Shown: positions 43,427 through 52,159, counted from the first letter of the stretch. The stretch: DNA of 64,000 nucleotides from Anaerofilum hominis (GCF_014287275.1 NZ_JACONZ010000004.1:248001-312000), one strand, 5' to 3'. Notes: a model not told the origin generated them from the sequence alone. Numbers and translations are program-made.

Positions 43427-45487
43427 ATGGATATGTATATCGGCAAGCGGCTGGACGGCCGCTATGAGATCGAAACGCTGATCGGCGTCGGCGGTATGGC
43501 CAATGTTTACAAGGCCAAAGACCTGCTGGAAGATCGCGCCGTGGCGGTGAAGATCCTGCGGGACGAGTTCCTCTCCAACGAGGACCTGGTCCGGCGGTTC
43601 AAAAACGAGTCCAAGGCGATCTCGCTGCTCTCCCATCCCCATATCGTGCGGGTGTTCGACGTCAGCGTGTCCGATAAGGTGCAGTACATCGCCATGGAAT
43701 ACATCGACGGGGTGACCCTGAAAGATTATATCGAGCAGCGCAGGGTGCTGACCTGGAAAGAGACCCTCCACTTTATCACCCAGACGCTGGAAGCCCTGCA
43801 GCACGCCCACAACAGGGGGATCGTGCACCGGGACATCAAGCCGCAGAATATCATGGTGCTGGCGGACGGGTCGATCAAGGTCATGGATTTTGGCATCGCG
43901 CGCTTTTCCCGGGGCGAGTCCCGCACCACCACGGACAAGGCGATCGGCTCGGTCCATTACATCAGCCCCGAGCAGGCAAAGGGCGAGGCCATCGACCTGC
44001 GCGCCGATCTCTACTCCACCGGCGTGATGATGTACGAGATGCTCACCGGCAAGCTGCCGTTTGAGAGCGACAGCGCCGTCTCGGTGGCCATCAAGCAGAT
44101 CTCGGACGAGGCCGTGCCGCCGTGCAAGGTCAACCCGGAGATCCCGGAGGCGCTGGAGGCCATCACGATGAAAGCCATGGCCAAGGATGTGCGGCGCCGC
44201 TATCAGACGGCGGGCGAGATGCTGGCCGCTATCGAAGAGTTCAAAAGGAATCCCAGCGTCCGTTTTGAGTACGAGTATTTAAAAGAGGATTCTCCGACGA
44301 GGTATATTGACAAAGTGGTTAACAAGTCGAAACGATCGCAGCCCGCCCCCCGCGGCGGAAAAAAGTCCGGCCAGCCGTCCGGCCCCAAAAAATCCAAACT
44401 CCGCTTCACCGTGCCCATTCTGGCGGGCATGGCGGTGGCGTTTGCGGTGGGGGCGGGCATCCTGTGTTTTTTGATCTTCAGGACCAGCGGCCTGTTCAGC
44501 ACCAAGCCGGACGTGGAGGTGAGCACCTTCACCGGCATGACGTTGAACGAGGCGAAAAAGAACGGCGATTTCAAGTTTGAGACCGTGGAGGTCTACAACG
44601 CCAACGTGGAGGCGGGGGTCATCTTCGACCAGAGCCCCAAACCGCCCAAGATCGTCAAGCAGGGCTCCCGGATCACCGTCAAGGTGAGTTTGGGAAAACA
44701 GGAGGTCAAGGTGCCGGAGCTTTCCGGCCTGACCCGCGGCCAGGCGGAAAAGGCGCTGACTGAACTCGGGCTGATGGTCAGCATCGTGCCCGAGCAGAAC
44801 GACAACGTCCAGGAGGGCAAGGTCATCCGCACCAATCCGGAAAAGGGGACCAAGCTGGAGAGCGGGCAGACCGTGGTCCTGTATGTCAGCCGCGCGGCCC
44901 GCAGCGAAAAGGTCAAGGTGCCTGACCTGACCGGCCTCACCAGTGAAGCGGACGCCTCCAAGGTGCTGGAGCCGTTGCGCCTGCGGCTGGGCACCCGGAC
45001 GACGGTGGAGAACACCGCCCCCGCGGGCACGATCGTCGGCCAGGACCCGGTGGGCGGCACCGAGGTCGCGGTGGGCAGCAAGATCAATATCCAGGTCAGC
45101 TCGGGCGTGGTGGAACCCACCGAGCGGACGATCGCCGTCACCATCACCTTTGACCCCTATGTGCCGGACGGGCACTGGGCGGCGGATTTCCCGGGCGGAC
45201 ACAGCGAGTTCGACGTGACCCAGACCAGCCGCGTGTGGACCTTTACGGCGGTGGGCACCAGAGGGCCGTCCACAATCACGCTGTCCAACGGGATGCAGAT
45301 CGGCATCGACTTTGACACCGAGACGGTGAAGAACATCGAGGTGAACGGCACACCCCCGACGCCGACACCGGTGCCTACGCCGGTGCCCACGCCGACGCTG
45401 GAGCCGACGCCGGTGCCGACGACAGAGCCCACACCGGTGCCTACCACAGAGCCGGCGCCCACAGAGACGCCGGTCCCCAACCCCTGA
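43427..45487 (+). CDS. prkC: PASTA-domain Ser/Thr protein kinase PrkC with unusual C-terminal extension
   Basis: A 686-residue membrane kinase. Residues 1-270 form the kinase domain (GVGGMANVYKA, catalytic lysine in VAVKIL, HRDIKPQN, DFGIAR, SPEQAKGE). A basic linker and one membrane helix lie at about 325-350. Three PASTA domains (about 363-421, 427-489, 498-560) should bind muropeptides outside the cell. Unusually, a further beta-rich domain of about 75 residues (ITFDPYVPDGHW to VNGTPP) and a 45-residue Pro/Thr/Glu tail (TPVPTPVPTPTLEPTPVPT) follow. PrkC-type kinases control growth, cell-wall homeostasis and exit from dormancy. Confidence 0.96.
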   Translation: MDMYIGKRLDGRYEIETLIGVGGMANVYKAKDLLEDRAVAVKILRDEFLSNEDLVRRFKNESKAISLLSHPHIVRVFDVSVSDKVQYIAMEYIDGVTLKDYIEQRRVLTWKETLHFITQTLEALQHAHNRGIVHRDIKPQNIMVLADGSIKVMDFGIARFSRGESRTTTDKAIGSVHYISPEQAKGEAIDLRADLYSTGVMMYEMLTGKLPFESDSAVSVAIKQISDEAVPPCKVNPEIPEALEAITMKAMAKDVRRRYQTAGEMLAAIEEFKRNPSVRFEYEYLKEDSPTRYIDKVVNKSKRSQPAPRGGKKSGQPSGPKKSKLRFTVPILAGMAVAFAVGAGILCFLIFRTSGLFSTKPDVEVSTFTGMTLNEAKKNGDFKFETVEVYNANVEAGVIFDQSPKPPKIVKQGSRITVKVSLGKQEVKVPELSGLTRGQAEKALTELGLMVSIVPEQNDNVQEGKVIRTNPEKGTKLESGQTVVLYVSRAARSEKVKVPDLTGLTSEADASKVLEPLRLRLGTRTTVENTAPAGTIVGQDPVGGTEVAVGSKINIQVSSGVVEPTERTIAVTITFDPYVPDGHWAADFPGGHSEFDVTQTSRVWTFTAVGTRGPSTITLSNGMQIGIDFDTETVKNIEVNGTPPTPTPVPTPVPTPTLEPTPVPTTEPTPVPTTEPAPTETPVPNP

Positions 45488-45545
45488 CCGCAGGCCGGCC
45501 GTGCCGGATGCTGCGGACCTACTTAAAAGAGAAACGGGAAACCGT

Positions 45546-46436
45546 ATGCAGCAGCTTCAAAAAGAAAATCGGATCATGAAAGGCATCGGCGGCTTCTACT
45601 ATGTGCAGACGCCGTCCGGGCCTGTCGAGTGCCGCGCAAAGGGGATATTCCGCAAGAGGGGGATATCCCCTTTGGCGGGCGACCTGGTGCGGCTGGAAAG
45701 CGAGGGCGGCGGCACGGTCATCGCGGATATCCTGCCGCGCAAGAATTTTTTTGTGCGCCCGCCGGTGGCCAACCTGGACCTGCTGTTTGTGGTGGCGGCC
45801 ACTGTGGAGCCCGCCCCCAATTTTCTGGTGCTGGACAAAATGTGCGCCATCGCGCTGGACAAGGGCGTCACCCCGGTGCTTGTGGCCACCAAGACCGACC
45901 TGGCGTCTGCGGACAGCTTCTCGCAGGTGTACGCCCGCAGCGGCATCGAGGTGCTGCTGGCCGGACAGGATGAGGACGCGGCGCTGGCGCGGATGCGCGA
46001 GCTGATCGCGGGCCGTCTGTGCGCGTTTACCGGCAATTCCGGCGTGGGCAAATCCACGCTGCTGAACCGGCTTTTGCCCGGCCTGCGGCAGGAGACGGCC
46101 GGCATCAGCAAAAAGCTGGGCCGCGGCCGCCACACCACCCGCGAAGTGGAGCTTTTCGAGGCGTTCGGCGGGCTGGTGGCGGATACGCCGGGCTTTTCCT
46201 CCCTGGATATGGAGCGGGCCAATGTGATCCTGAAAGAAAATCTTCAGTTCTGTTTTCCCGAGTTTGAACCGCTTTTGAACCAGTGCCGCTTCACCGGCTG
46301 TTCTCACCGCAGGGAAAAGGACTGCGCAGTGCGCCGTGCCGTGGAGCAGGGCCTGATCCATCCGCGGCGCTACGAAAACTATCTGACGATGTACGAAAAC
46401 GCCAGCGCCATCAAGGAGTGGGAACAAAATGGCTGA
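45546..46436 (+). CDS. rsgA: ribosome small-subunit-dependent GTPase RsgA
   Basis: A 296-residue circularly permuted GTPase: N-terminal OB fold, then G4 (TKTD), G1 GNSGVGKS (residues 163-170) and G3 DTPGFSS in permuted order, and a C-terminal zinc site with C-R-F-T-G-C-S-H-x5-C. It releases maturation factors from the 30S subunit. The ATG at 45546 was chosen; an ATG at 45576 is possible. It overlaps thiN by 8 bases. The rpe gene usually between rsgA and thiN is missing. Confidence 0.96.
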   Translation: MQQLQKENRIMKGIGGFYYVQTPSGPVECRAKGIFRKRGISPLAGDLVRLESEGGGTVIADILPRKNFFVRPPVANLDLLFVVAATVEPAPNFLVLDKMCAIALDKGVTPVLVATKTDLASADSFSQVYARSGIEVLLAGQDEDAALARMRELIAGRLCAFTGNSGVGKSTLLNRLLPGLRQETAGISKKLGRGRHTTREVELFEAFGGLVADTPGFSSLDMERANVILKENLQFCFPEFEPLLNQCRFTGCSHRREKDCAVRRAVEQGLIHPRRYENYLTMYENASAIKEWEQNG

Positions 46437-47061
46437 CAAAAAAGGACGCTGCGTCGTGCTGGCGGGCGGCCCCATCCGCGCGGAAGAGCTGCGGCTGCTG
46501 CGGCCGGGAGACACCGTGTGGGCGGCAGACGCGGGCCTGAAAGCGGCGCGGAGAGCCGGCCTTGTGCCGGAACTCTGCCTGGGGGACTGGGATTCCTGCG
46601 AGCGGCCACGGGACGCAAAGGAGCTGATCGCCCTGCCCGCTGAAAAGGACGATACCGACACCCATCACGCGGCGCGGCTCATCGCGGAGCGCGGGTTTGC
46701 GGAGGCGCTGCTGCTGGGCTGTCTCGGCGGCAGGCTGGACCACACGCTGGCAAACCTCAGCACCCTGCTGTATCTGACCGGGCAGGGGGTCCGCTGCTGG
46801 CTGGTGGGCGCCGACGCCGCGGTGACGGCGCTGCACAGCGGCAGCCTGCGGCTGCCCCGGCGGCCGGAGTGCTATTTTTCTGTTTTCGCGGCCGGCGGCG
46901 AGGCCCGCGGCGTGACCCTGCGGGGCATGAAATACCCGTTGGACAGGGCCCTGGTGACCGAACAGTTCCCCATCGGGGTCAGCAATGAGATCTTGCAGGA
47001 AACAGGCGAAGTCACGGTGGAAAACGGCACTTTACTGCTGGTTTACAGCAAAAGGGAGTAA
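46429..47061 (+). CDS. thiN: thiamine pyrophosphokinase
   Basis: A 210-residue enzyme: VLAGGP, ADAGLKAARRAGL, LGDWDS, the catalytic/ADP-binding DDTDTHHA (normally KDxTD), GCLGGRLDHTLAN and the C-terminal GxSNE (GVSNEI). It converts thiamine to thiamine diphosphate. It is the last of the run prpC-prkC-rsgA-thiN and precedes spoVM, as in Bacillus. Confidence 0.94.
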   Translation: MADKKGRCVVLAGGPIRAEELRLLRPGDTVWAADAGLKAARRAGLVPELCLGDWDSCERPRDAKELIALPAEKDDTDTHHAARLIAERGFAEALLLGCLGGRLDHTLANLSTLLYLTGQGVRCWLVGADAAVTALHSGSLRLPRRPECYFSVFAAGGEARGVTLRGMKYPLDRALVTEQFPIGVSNEILQETGEVTVENGTLLLVYSKRE

Positions 47062-47181
47062 CGCGGCGCGCCCCCGCCGTATATAATGGTGCAAAGGCGG
47101 CCCGGCGATCTTGCTGCCGGGCCCCGAGCAAAGCAGGGCCGCCCCGGGCGTCGCTGCTGAACCATAGAAAGAAGGGGTCTT

Positions 47182-47262
47182 GTGCAGGTCGTCGTATGGA
47201 AAAGCCCGAAAGCGCTCAGCGGGATCTTGAAAGCGATTTTCAAGATCAGAAACGAAAAGTAA
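47182..47262 (+). CDS. spoVM: stage V sporulation protein M (26 residues)
   Basis: A 26-codon gene from GTG 47182 to TAA 47260-47262, preceded by AAGGGG. The product starts MQVVVWKSPKALSG and ends FKIRNEK. It aligns without gaps to B. subtilis SpoVM (also 26 residues), sharing K7, P9, K10, L12, G14, I15 and A18; P9 is the residue needed for curvature recognition. SpoVM is an amphipathic helix that lies on the convex forespore membrane and anchors SpoIVA. Its place after thiN is the Bacillus position. A strong terminator starts 3 bases after the stop, and sipL and spoIVA follow. The gene is too short for routine gene callers. Confidence 0.93.
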   Translation: MQVVVWKSPKALSGILKAIFKIRNEK

Positions 47263-47264
47263 AA

Positions 47265-47317
47265 ACAAGCGCCCCCGGCAGGCTGCGGACAGCCGCGCCG
47301 GGGGCGCTTGTTTTTTG
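47265..47317 (+). terminator. rho-independent terminator of spoVM
   Basis: ACAAGCGCCCCCGGC pairs perfectly with GCCGGGGGCGCTTGT and is followed by TTTTTT. The loop is 17 nt and GC-rich. Confidence 0.93.
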
Positions 47318-47328
47318 TCCATTTTCCG

Positions 47329-47357
47329 TCATAGCCCCGCCGCGGACTGAATATAGT
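47329..47357 (+). promoter_or_regulatory. possible sigma-E promoter of sipL-spoIVA
   Basis: TCATAG (47329-47334) and AATATAGT (47350-47357, 5 of 8 to CATACAAT) are 15 bases apart, 32 bases before the start codon. This is a partial match to sigma-E boxes. It fits the known mother-cell expression of sipL and spoIVA. Confidence 0.4.
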
Positions 47358-47388
47358 TTAATCAGAACGCGAAAGGGGCGAGGATGAT

Positions 47389-48906
47389 ATGGATTTGAAG
47401 GTGTTCCGGGACACTGTCAGCGTGTCCCAGCAGCTTTGCGACTTGACGCTGGAGCACCCGGTGGAGACCGAAATTCTGATCCCGGACTATCAGCCCGAGA
47501 TCTTCAAGATCGTTAAAAGCTTTGTGACCCCCGTGATCCTGCAAAAGCAAGTGCTCGGCGGCAAACTGACCCTGGAGGGCTATCTGCGGGTGAGCGTGCT
47601 CTATCAGGGAGAAGAGGACCAGAGCCTGTGCCAGGTGGAACAAAAACTGCCCTTTTCCAAATCGGTCGAGCTGAAAAACGGCGGCTACAGCAGTTACCGG
47701 GTCAGCGTGCACGGCGAAAATGAATATCTGAACACCCGGGCCATCAACTCCCGGCGCATCGACGTAAAGGGCGCCTATGCCTTTGCCGTCGTCGCCTGCG
47801 GGCAGATGGAGCAGGAGATGGTGACGGCCCTGTCCGGCGCAGGGGCGCAGCAACAGCTGGTGCCGGTCAATTTTACCCGGGTAGTGGCGGATATCGAGAA
47901 GCCTTTTTCGGTGGAGGACAGCTTCAGCTTCCCCACCCAGCCGGCGGCGGTGCTGTATACCGGCTGTACGGGCAGCATCTCAGAGATCAAGCTCATCTCG
48001 GGCAAAGCGGTGGTCAAGGGGACGGTGCATGCGGCGGTGACCTACCGCAGCGCGCCGGGCTATGCGCTGGAACAGGCCGAAAAAGAGCTTCCCTTCAACC
48101 AGATCGTGGATATTGAAAATCTCACCGAGGACTGTGAGTGCCACGTGGAGATCGTGCCCCAGGGCTGCACGCTGGTGGAGGGCGGCGAGGAGGCCGGGGG
48201 CACCACGATCAGCGTTTCCAGCAGCCTTTCGGTGCTGGTGCTGCGGCAGAACCTGGCCTATGCCGTGGGCGACGCCTTTTCGACCCAGTACGAGGCGGAA
48301 GTGACCACCAAACCGCTGATCGCCGAGCGGCTGGTGGACAATTTCCACAACACCGTCACGGCCAGCAGCGCCGGGGCCCTGCCGGACGAGGGCTGCACGA
48401 TCATCGACTGCCTGGCCACCCCGCTGCCGCTGGAAACGGTCACCGAGGAGGGGGAAGTCAGCATCCGCGGACGGGTCATCGCCCATCTTCTCTGCTGCAA
48501 CAGCCTGGGCGAGCTGGAGTGCTATGACAAGCCCTGCGAATATGTGCTGCCGAAAAGATACGCGGCCGGCAGCGGCGGCGTATCCGTGGAGGTGAACGCC
48601 CTTTTTGAAGGGGCTCGGGCCCAGAAAAACGGCGGCGAGGCCAGCTGCGAGGTCACGCTTTCCGTGAGCGGCACAGTCATGGAACGGCAGAAGCTGGAGG
48701 TGCTCGACGAGATCACCTGCAAAGAGCCGCTGCCGCCGGATGAAGACGAGATCGCGCTGCGCATCTACTACGGGCGAGCGGGCGAACAGATGTTTGAGAT
48801 CGCAAAGCGCTATCACGCGGACCCGGAACAGATCGCACAGCAGAGCGGTGTTGAGGGCGACGTGCTGCAGGAAAACACCCGGCTGCTGATCCCGGCGGCG
48901 GAGTGA
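47389..48906 (+). CDS. sipL: SipL-like SpoIVA-interacting protein (SPOCS/DUF3794 repeats plus LysM)
   Basis: A 505-residue protein with repeated SPOCS/DUF3794 units (clear cores around VLQKQVLGGKLTLEGYLRVSVLYQ, LISGKAVVKGTVHAAVTYRS and EGEVSIRGRVIAHLLC) and a C-terminal LysM (about 455-503: IYYGRAGEQMFEIAKRYHAD then ENTRLLIPA). This architecture is that of SipL, which in Clostridioides difficile binds SpoIVA through its LysM domain to build the coat. The neighbouring spoIVA, overlapping region (RBS within its 3' end) and spoVM upstream all support the call. It has no signal peptide, as expected for a mother-cell cytosolic coat protein. Confidence 0.92.
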   Translation: MDLKVFRDTVSVSQQLCDLTLEHPVETEILIPDYQPEIFKIVKSFVTPVILQKQVLGGKLTLEGYLRVSVLYQGEEDQSLCQVEQKLPFSKSVELKNGGYSSYRVSVHGENEYLNTRAINSRRIDVKGAYAFAVVACGQMEQEMVTALSGAGAQQQLVPVNFTRVVADIEKPFSVEDSFSFPTQPAAVLYTGCTGSISEIKLISGKAVVKGTVHAAVTYRSAPGYALEQAEKELPFNQIVDIENLTEDCECHVEIVPQGCTLVEGGEEAGGTTISVSSSLSVLVLRQNLAYAVGDAFSTQYEAEVTTKPLIAERLVDNFHNTVTASSAGALPDEGCTIIDCLATPLPLETVTEEGEVSIRGRVIAHLLCCNSLGELECYDKPCEYVLPKRYAAGSGGVSVEVNALFEGARAQKNGGEASCEVTLSVSGTVMERQKLEVLDEITCKEPLPPDEDEIALRIYYGRAGEQMFEIAKRYHADPEQIAQQSGVEGDVLQENTRLLIPAAE

Positions 48907-48923
48907 GGGGAGGTGAGCATCAG

Positions 48924-50393
48924 ATGGATTACAGCATTTATAAAGAACTGATCGAGCGCACGGGCGGGGACATCTATATCGGGGTGGTCGGCCCGGTGCG
49001 CACCGGCAAGAGCACTTTCATCAAAAAATTCATGGAGACGCTGGTGTTGCCCGCGATCCAGAACCAGAACGTCAAGCTGCGGGCGGTGGACGAACTGCCG
49101 CAGAGCGCGGCCGGGCGGACCATCATGACCACCGAGCCCAAATTTATCCCCGAACAGGCGGTAAATGTGGAACTGGAAGAGGGGATCAGCTTCCGCACCC
49201 GGCTCATCGACTGCGTGGGCTATATGGTCAGCGGCGCCATGGGCAGCGTTGAGGGCGAAAAGCCGCGCATGGTGAAAAGCCCCTGGTTCGATCACGCCGT
49301 TCCCTTTGACGTGGCGGCGGAGACCGGCACCAAGAAAGTCATCTGCGAGCACTCCACCATAGGGCTGGTGGTCACCACCGACGGCAGCATCAGCGATATT
49401 CCCCGCGAGGCCTATGAGGCCAGCGAGCAGCGGGTCATCGATGAGATGAAAGCCACCGGCAAGCCCTTTACCGTGCTGCTCAACTGCGTGTCCCCGGCCT
49501 CTACCGCAAGCGTTGCCCTTGCAAAACAGCTGGAGGAGAGATACGGCGTCGGCGTGCTGCCGGTGAGCTGTGTTGATCTGGACGAGGCGGCGATCTGCGA
49601 GATCCTCAAGAGCGTACTTTACGAGTTCCCTGTCCGCGAGATCGGCTTTTCGATGCCCAAGTGGGTGACCATGCTGGGGCCGGAGCACTGGCTGCAGCAG
49701 GACGTCTACGCGGCGGTGCAGCAGTTTGCGGCCGGGGTGGAGCGGGTGCGGGACCTGCGGCGCGAGCAGAAGATCGAGAGCGAATTTGTGGCGCGGTCGG
49801 GCGTGACCAGGGTGGACCTTGGCACCGGCGTGGCGCGGGTAGAGGTCACGCTGCAGCCCGACATCTTTTACCGGGTACTGGGGGAGACCACGGGCCTGGA
49901 GATCTGCGACGAGGCTAGCCTGATGCCCTGCATCATCAACCTGGCACGGATCCGGAAAGAGTATGAAAAGATCAAGGACGCGATGGACCAGGTGGAGGCC
50001 ACCGGTTACGGCATCGTGATGCCCACCATCGACGAGCTGCATCTGGAGGAGCCGGAGATCGTCAAGCAGTCGGGACGCTACGGGGTAAAGCTGCGGGCCA
50101 GCGCCCCCTCTATCCAGATGCTCAAAGTCAACATCACCACCGAGATCAACCCCATCGTCGGCTCTGAAAAACAGAGCGAGGAGCTGGTCCACAGCCTGCT
50201 GGATGAATTTGAGGAGGACCCTATCCGCATCTGGGAGTCCAACATTTTCGGCAAATCCCTGCACGAGCTGGTCAACGACGGGCTGCAGGGCAAATTGCTG
50301 CACATGCCCAGCGAGGCGCGCATGAAGCTGCAGGAGACCATGGAACGGGTCATCAACGAGGGCTGTCAGGGCCTGATCTGCATCATCCTCTGA
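48924..50393 (+). CDS. spoIVA: coat morphogenetic ATPase SpoIVA
   Basis: A 489-residue SpoIVA (492 in B. subtilis). It starts DYSIYKELIERTGGDIYIGVVG; Walker A is GPVRTGKST at residues 23-31, with TTEPKFIP, DCVGYMV and the sensor-threonine region TDGSISDIPREAY following. The C-terminus (MERVINEGCQGLICIIL) is the segment needed to find SpoVM. SpoIVA polymerises with ATP hydrolysis on the forespore surface to form the coat basement layer. ATG 48924 has a GGGGAGGTG site located at the end of sipL, so the two are cotranscribed. A strong terminator follows. Confidence 0.98.
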   Translation: MDYSIYKELIERTGGDIYIGVVGPVRTGKSTFIKKFMETLVLPAIQNQNVKLRAVDELPQSAAGRTIMTTEPKFIPEQAVNVELEEGISFRTRLIDCVGYMVSGAMGSVEGEKPRMVKSPWFDHAVPFDVAAETGTKKVICEHSTIGLVVTTDGSISDIPREAYEASEQRVIDEMKATGKPFTVLLNCVSPASTASVALAKQLEERYGVGVLPVSCVDLDEAAICEILKSVLYEFPVREIGFSMPKWVTMLGPEHWLQQDVYAAVQQFAAGVERVRDLRREQKIESEFVARSGVTRVDLGTGVARVEVTLQPDIFYRVLGETTGLEICDEASLMPCIINLARIRKEYEKIKDAMDQVEATGYGIVMPTIDELHLEEPEIVKQSGRYGVKLRASAPSIQMLKVNITTEINPIVGSEKQSEELVHSLLDEFEEDPIRIWESNIFGKSLHELVNDGLQGKLLHMPSEARMKLQETMERVINEGCQGLICIIL

Positions 50394-50410
50394 CGGGCCG
50401 CATCAACAAA

Positions 50411-50460
50411 ACAAAAGGGCAGGAGCGCCGGAGACCGCAGCCGGCGCCCCTGCCCTTTTC
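50411..50460 (+). terminator. rho-independent terminator of spoIVA
   Basis: AAAAGGGCAGGAGCGCCGG pairs with CCGGCGCCCCTGCCCTTTT (one mismatch), with a 9-nt loop and T/A tracts on both sides, so it may work in both directions. Between 50461 and 50958 I see no gene; a TG-n-TATAAT extended -10 (50700-50708) could be a promoter for the downstream gene. Confidence 0.9.
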
Positions 50461-50958
50461 TGCAGCCCTGAAACAAAGCGGCCCCCTGCGCGCCGCGGGG
50501 ACAGGCAAACCATGCGAAATCAAAAATAAAGAGAAACGGGAAAAGCGGAGGCTGGAAACCGCGCTTTTATAAGGACCGGCCGCTCTGCGGGCGGCGCGCA
50601 TTGTGATAGCAGAGCGCGGCAGGAGGCGCAGGGGCCGTCCTTATGGACTGCCTGCGCCGCCGTTTTTTGCGGTTTTTCGATGCAAAGCCGCAGAAAACAT
50701 GGTATAATAACCAAAAAGCGGTCACGGCGCCGCCCATGCACATCATCCGCCCTGCGCGCAGCTGCACAGCGGGCGGCCGGCTTTTGAGGCTGCCGCACAG
50801 GCCCTCCGCGTCTGTGCGGCTAACGATAAAAGTACTGTCCTGCCCGGTCTTGGATCCGGCAGCCCGTTTCCTGCGGCGGGGCTGCTTTGCGCCTGGCGTT
50901 CCGGGCATAATAAAAACAAAGGGGAACGGTTTGCCCCGGTACGGAGGGAACACGACGC

Positions 50959-52062
50959 ATGGCCTTGTTTAAGGGAACGGTAAAAACAGCGCTCAAGCTG
51001 CTGCTTCTTTTGCCGCTGGTGCTGCTGGTGCTCTGGGTCAACTATTTCGTGGATCAGACGGGGCTGTTCCGGGGCGGAAAATATGAGTTGGAGCTGGCGC
51101 AGATCCTGCTGGGAGGCGACGCGGTCTCCAATTTCACCAAAATGGACGAGCGGGAAGTGCTGAAGCTTTACATCAAAAACATGCCCCAGCCCTATGACAC
51201 CCTGGTGGTGGGGTCCAGCCGCGGGCTGCAGATCACGGCCGCCATTGCGGGGGAAACCGGCACCTTTTACAACGCCGGCATGTCGGGGGAGGATTTTTAC
51301 GACATTGTGGGCACCATCGCGCTGCTGGACAAGTATGACCGGCTGCCGAAAAACATGATTTTGGTGCTGGACCCCTGGATATTGAACGACAATGTGGACA
51401 GTTACAGCAAGCGGTCGGACGCAGACCTGGCCAATGAGTTCCTTAGCGAGACGCTGGGGTTCCATGAGAGCTATGAGGCGCAGGATCGCAGCCGGTACAC
51501 AGAGGCGCTGCTGGACCTCGACTATTTTCAGAAAAATGTAGCCTACCACTTTGCGGATCACTCAGATGAGGACCAGCCCTCCCGCGTGAGCGGCAACGTT
51601 TACGAGCAGGCCACCGAGACCAAAATGCCGGACGGCACCCTGCTGTACACCCGGGAATATCGCGAAAACTCGCAGGAGTGGGTGGACCAGGAAGCCCTTT
51701 CACGGGCAAGCAGCATACTGCCTTTTGGTTGCTATGATTTTACCGTGCTCAATGAAAAGCGCTGTGCCCAGTTTGAAGCGGTGATCGACTTTTTGCGGGA
51801 AAAAGGAGTGGAGCTGACTTTTGTGCTGAGTCCATTTCATCCGATTTTTTATGACAAATTGGCCGGAACGGAAAATGCACGGGGAGTCTTGCTGACTGAA
51901 ATTTATTTTAACCGCATGGCACGTCGGCTGCAGATCCCTTTTTATGGCTCTTATGATCCCGCGCAGGCCGGCTGCAGCAATGAAGATTTTTATGACGGTT
52001 TACATGTGCGCAGAGAATCCATCAAGAAATTTTTCTTTGGTATCCATGCTTCTCTCGTATGA
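50959..52062 (+). CDS. membrane-anchored SGNH-hydrolase-like protein
   Basis: A 367-residue protein with an N-terminal membrane anchor (LKLLLLLPLVLLVLWVNYFV) and an extracytoplasmic domain. The sequence VVGSSRGLQI looks like the Ser block of SGNH/DltD/AlgJ-type hydrolases, FYNAGMSGEDFYD like block II with Gly, and FYDGLHVRRESI like the C-terminal catalytic Asp-x-x-His block. Proteins like this often modify cell-surface polymers together with an MBOAT acyltransferase, but none is present nearby. A GTACGGAGGG site precedes the ATG. Codon use becomes more AT-rich in its last 250 bases. Confidence 0.65.
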   Translation: MALFKGTVKTALKLLLLLPLVLLVLWVNYFVDQTGLFRGGKYELELAQILLGGDAVSNFTKMDEREVLKLYIKNMPQPYDTLVVGSSRGLQITAAIAGETGTFYNAGMSGEDFYDIVGTIALLDKYDRLPKNMILVLDPWILNDNVDSYSKRSDADLANEFLSETLGFHESYEAQDRSRYTEALLDLDYFQKNVAYHFADHSDEDQPSRVSGNVYEQATETKMPDGTLLYTREYRENSQEWVDQEALSRASSILPFGCYDFTVLNEKRCAQFEAVIDFLREKGVELTFVLSPFHPIFYDKLAGTENARGVLLTEIYFNRMARRLQIPFYGSYDPAQAGCSNEDFYDGLHVRRESIKKFFFGIHASLV

Positions 52063-52126
52063 TCCGGGGAGATTTTCAGGCCGGAGGATGGCAGATCAGA
52101 CCGCATAGTGGGAAAGAAGAATAAAG

Positions 52127-52159
52127 AGGACCGACATGCTGAAGCGTGTCGGTCCTTTT
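52127..52159 (+). terminator. rho-independent terminator of the SGNH-like gene
   Basis: AGGACCGACATGC pairs with GCGTGTCGGTCCT (one wobble) over a TGAA tetraloop, followed by TTTT. The interval 52160-52544 is relatively AT-rich and has no supported gene. Confidence 0.88.

Noticed and set aside
50640..50720. c-di-GMP riboswitch suggested by GCAAAGCC
   Set aside because: The rest of the GEMM core and its tetraloop/receptor are absent.
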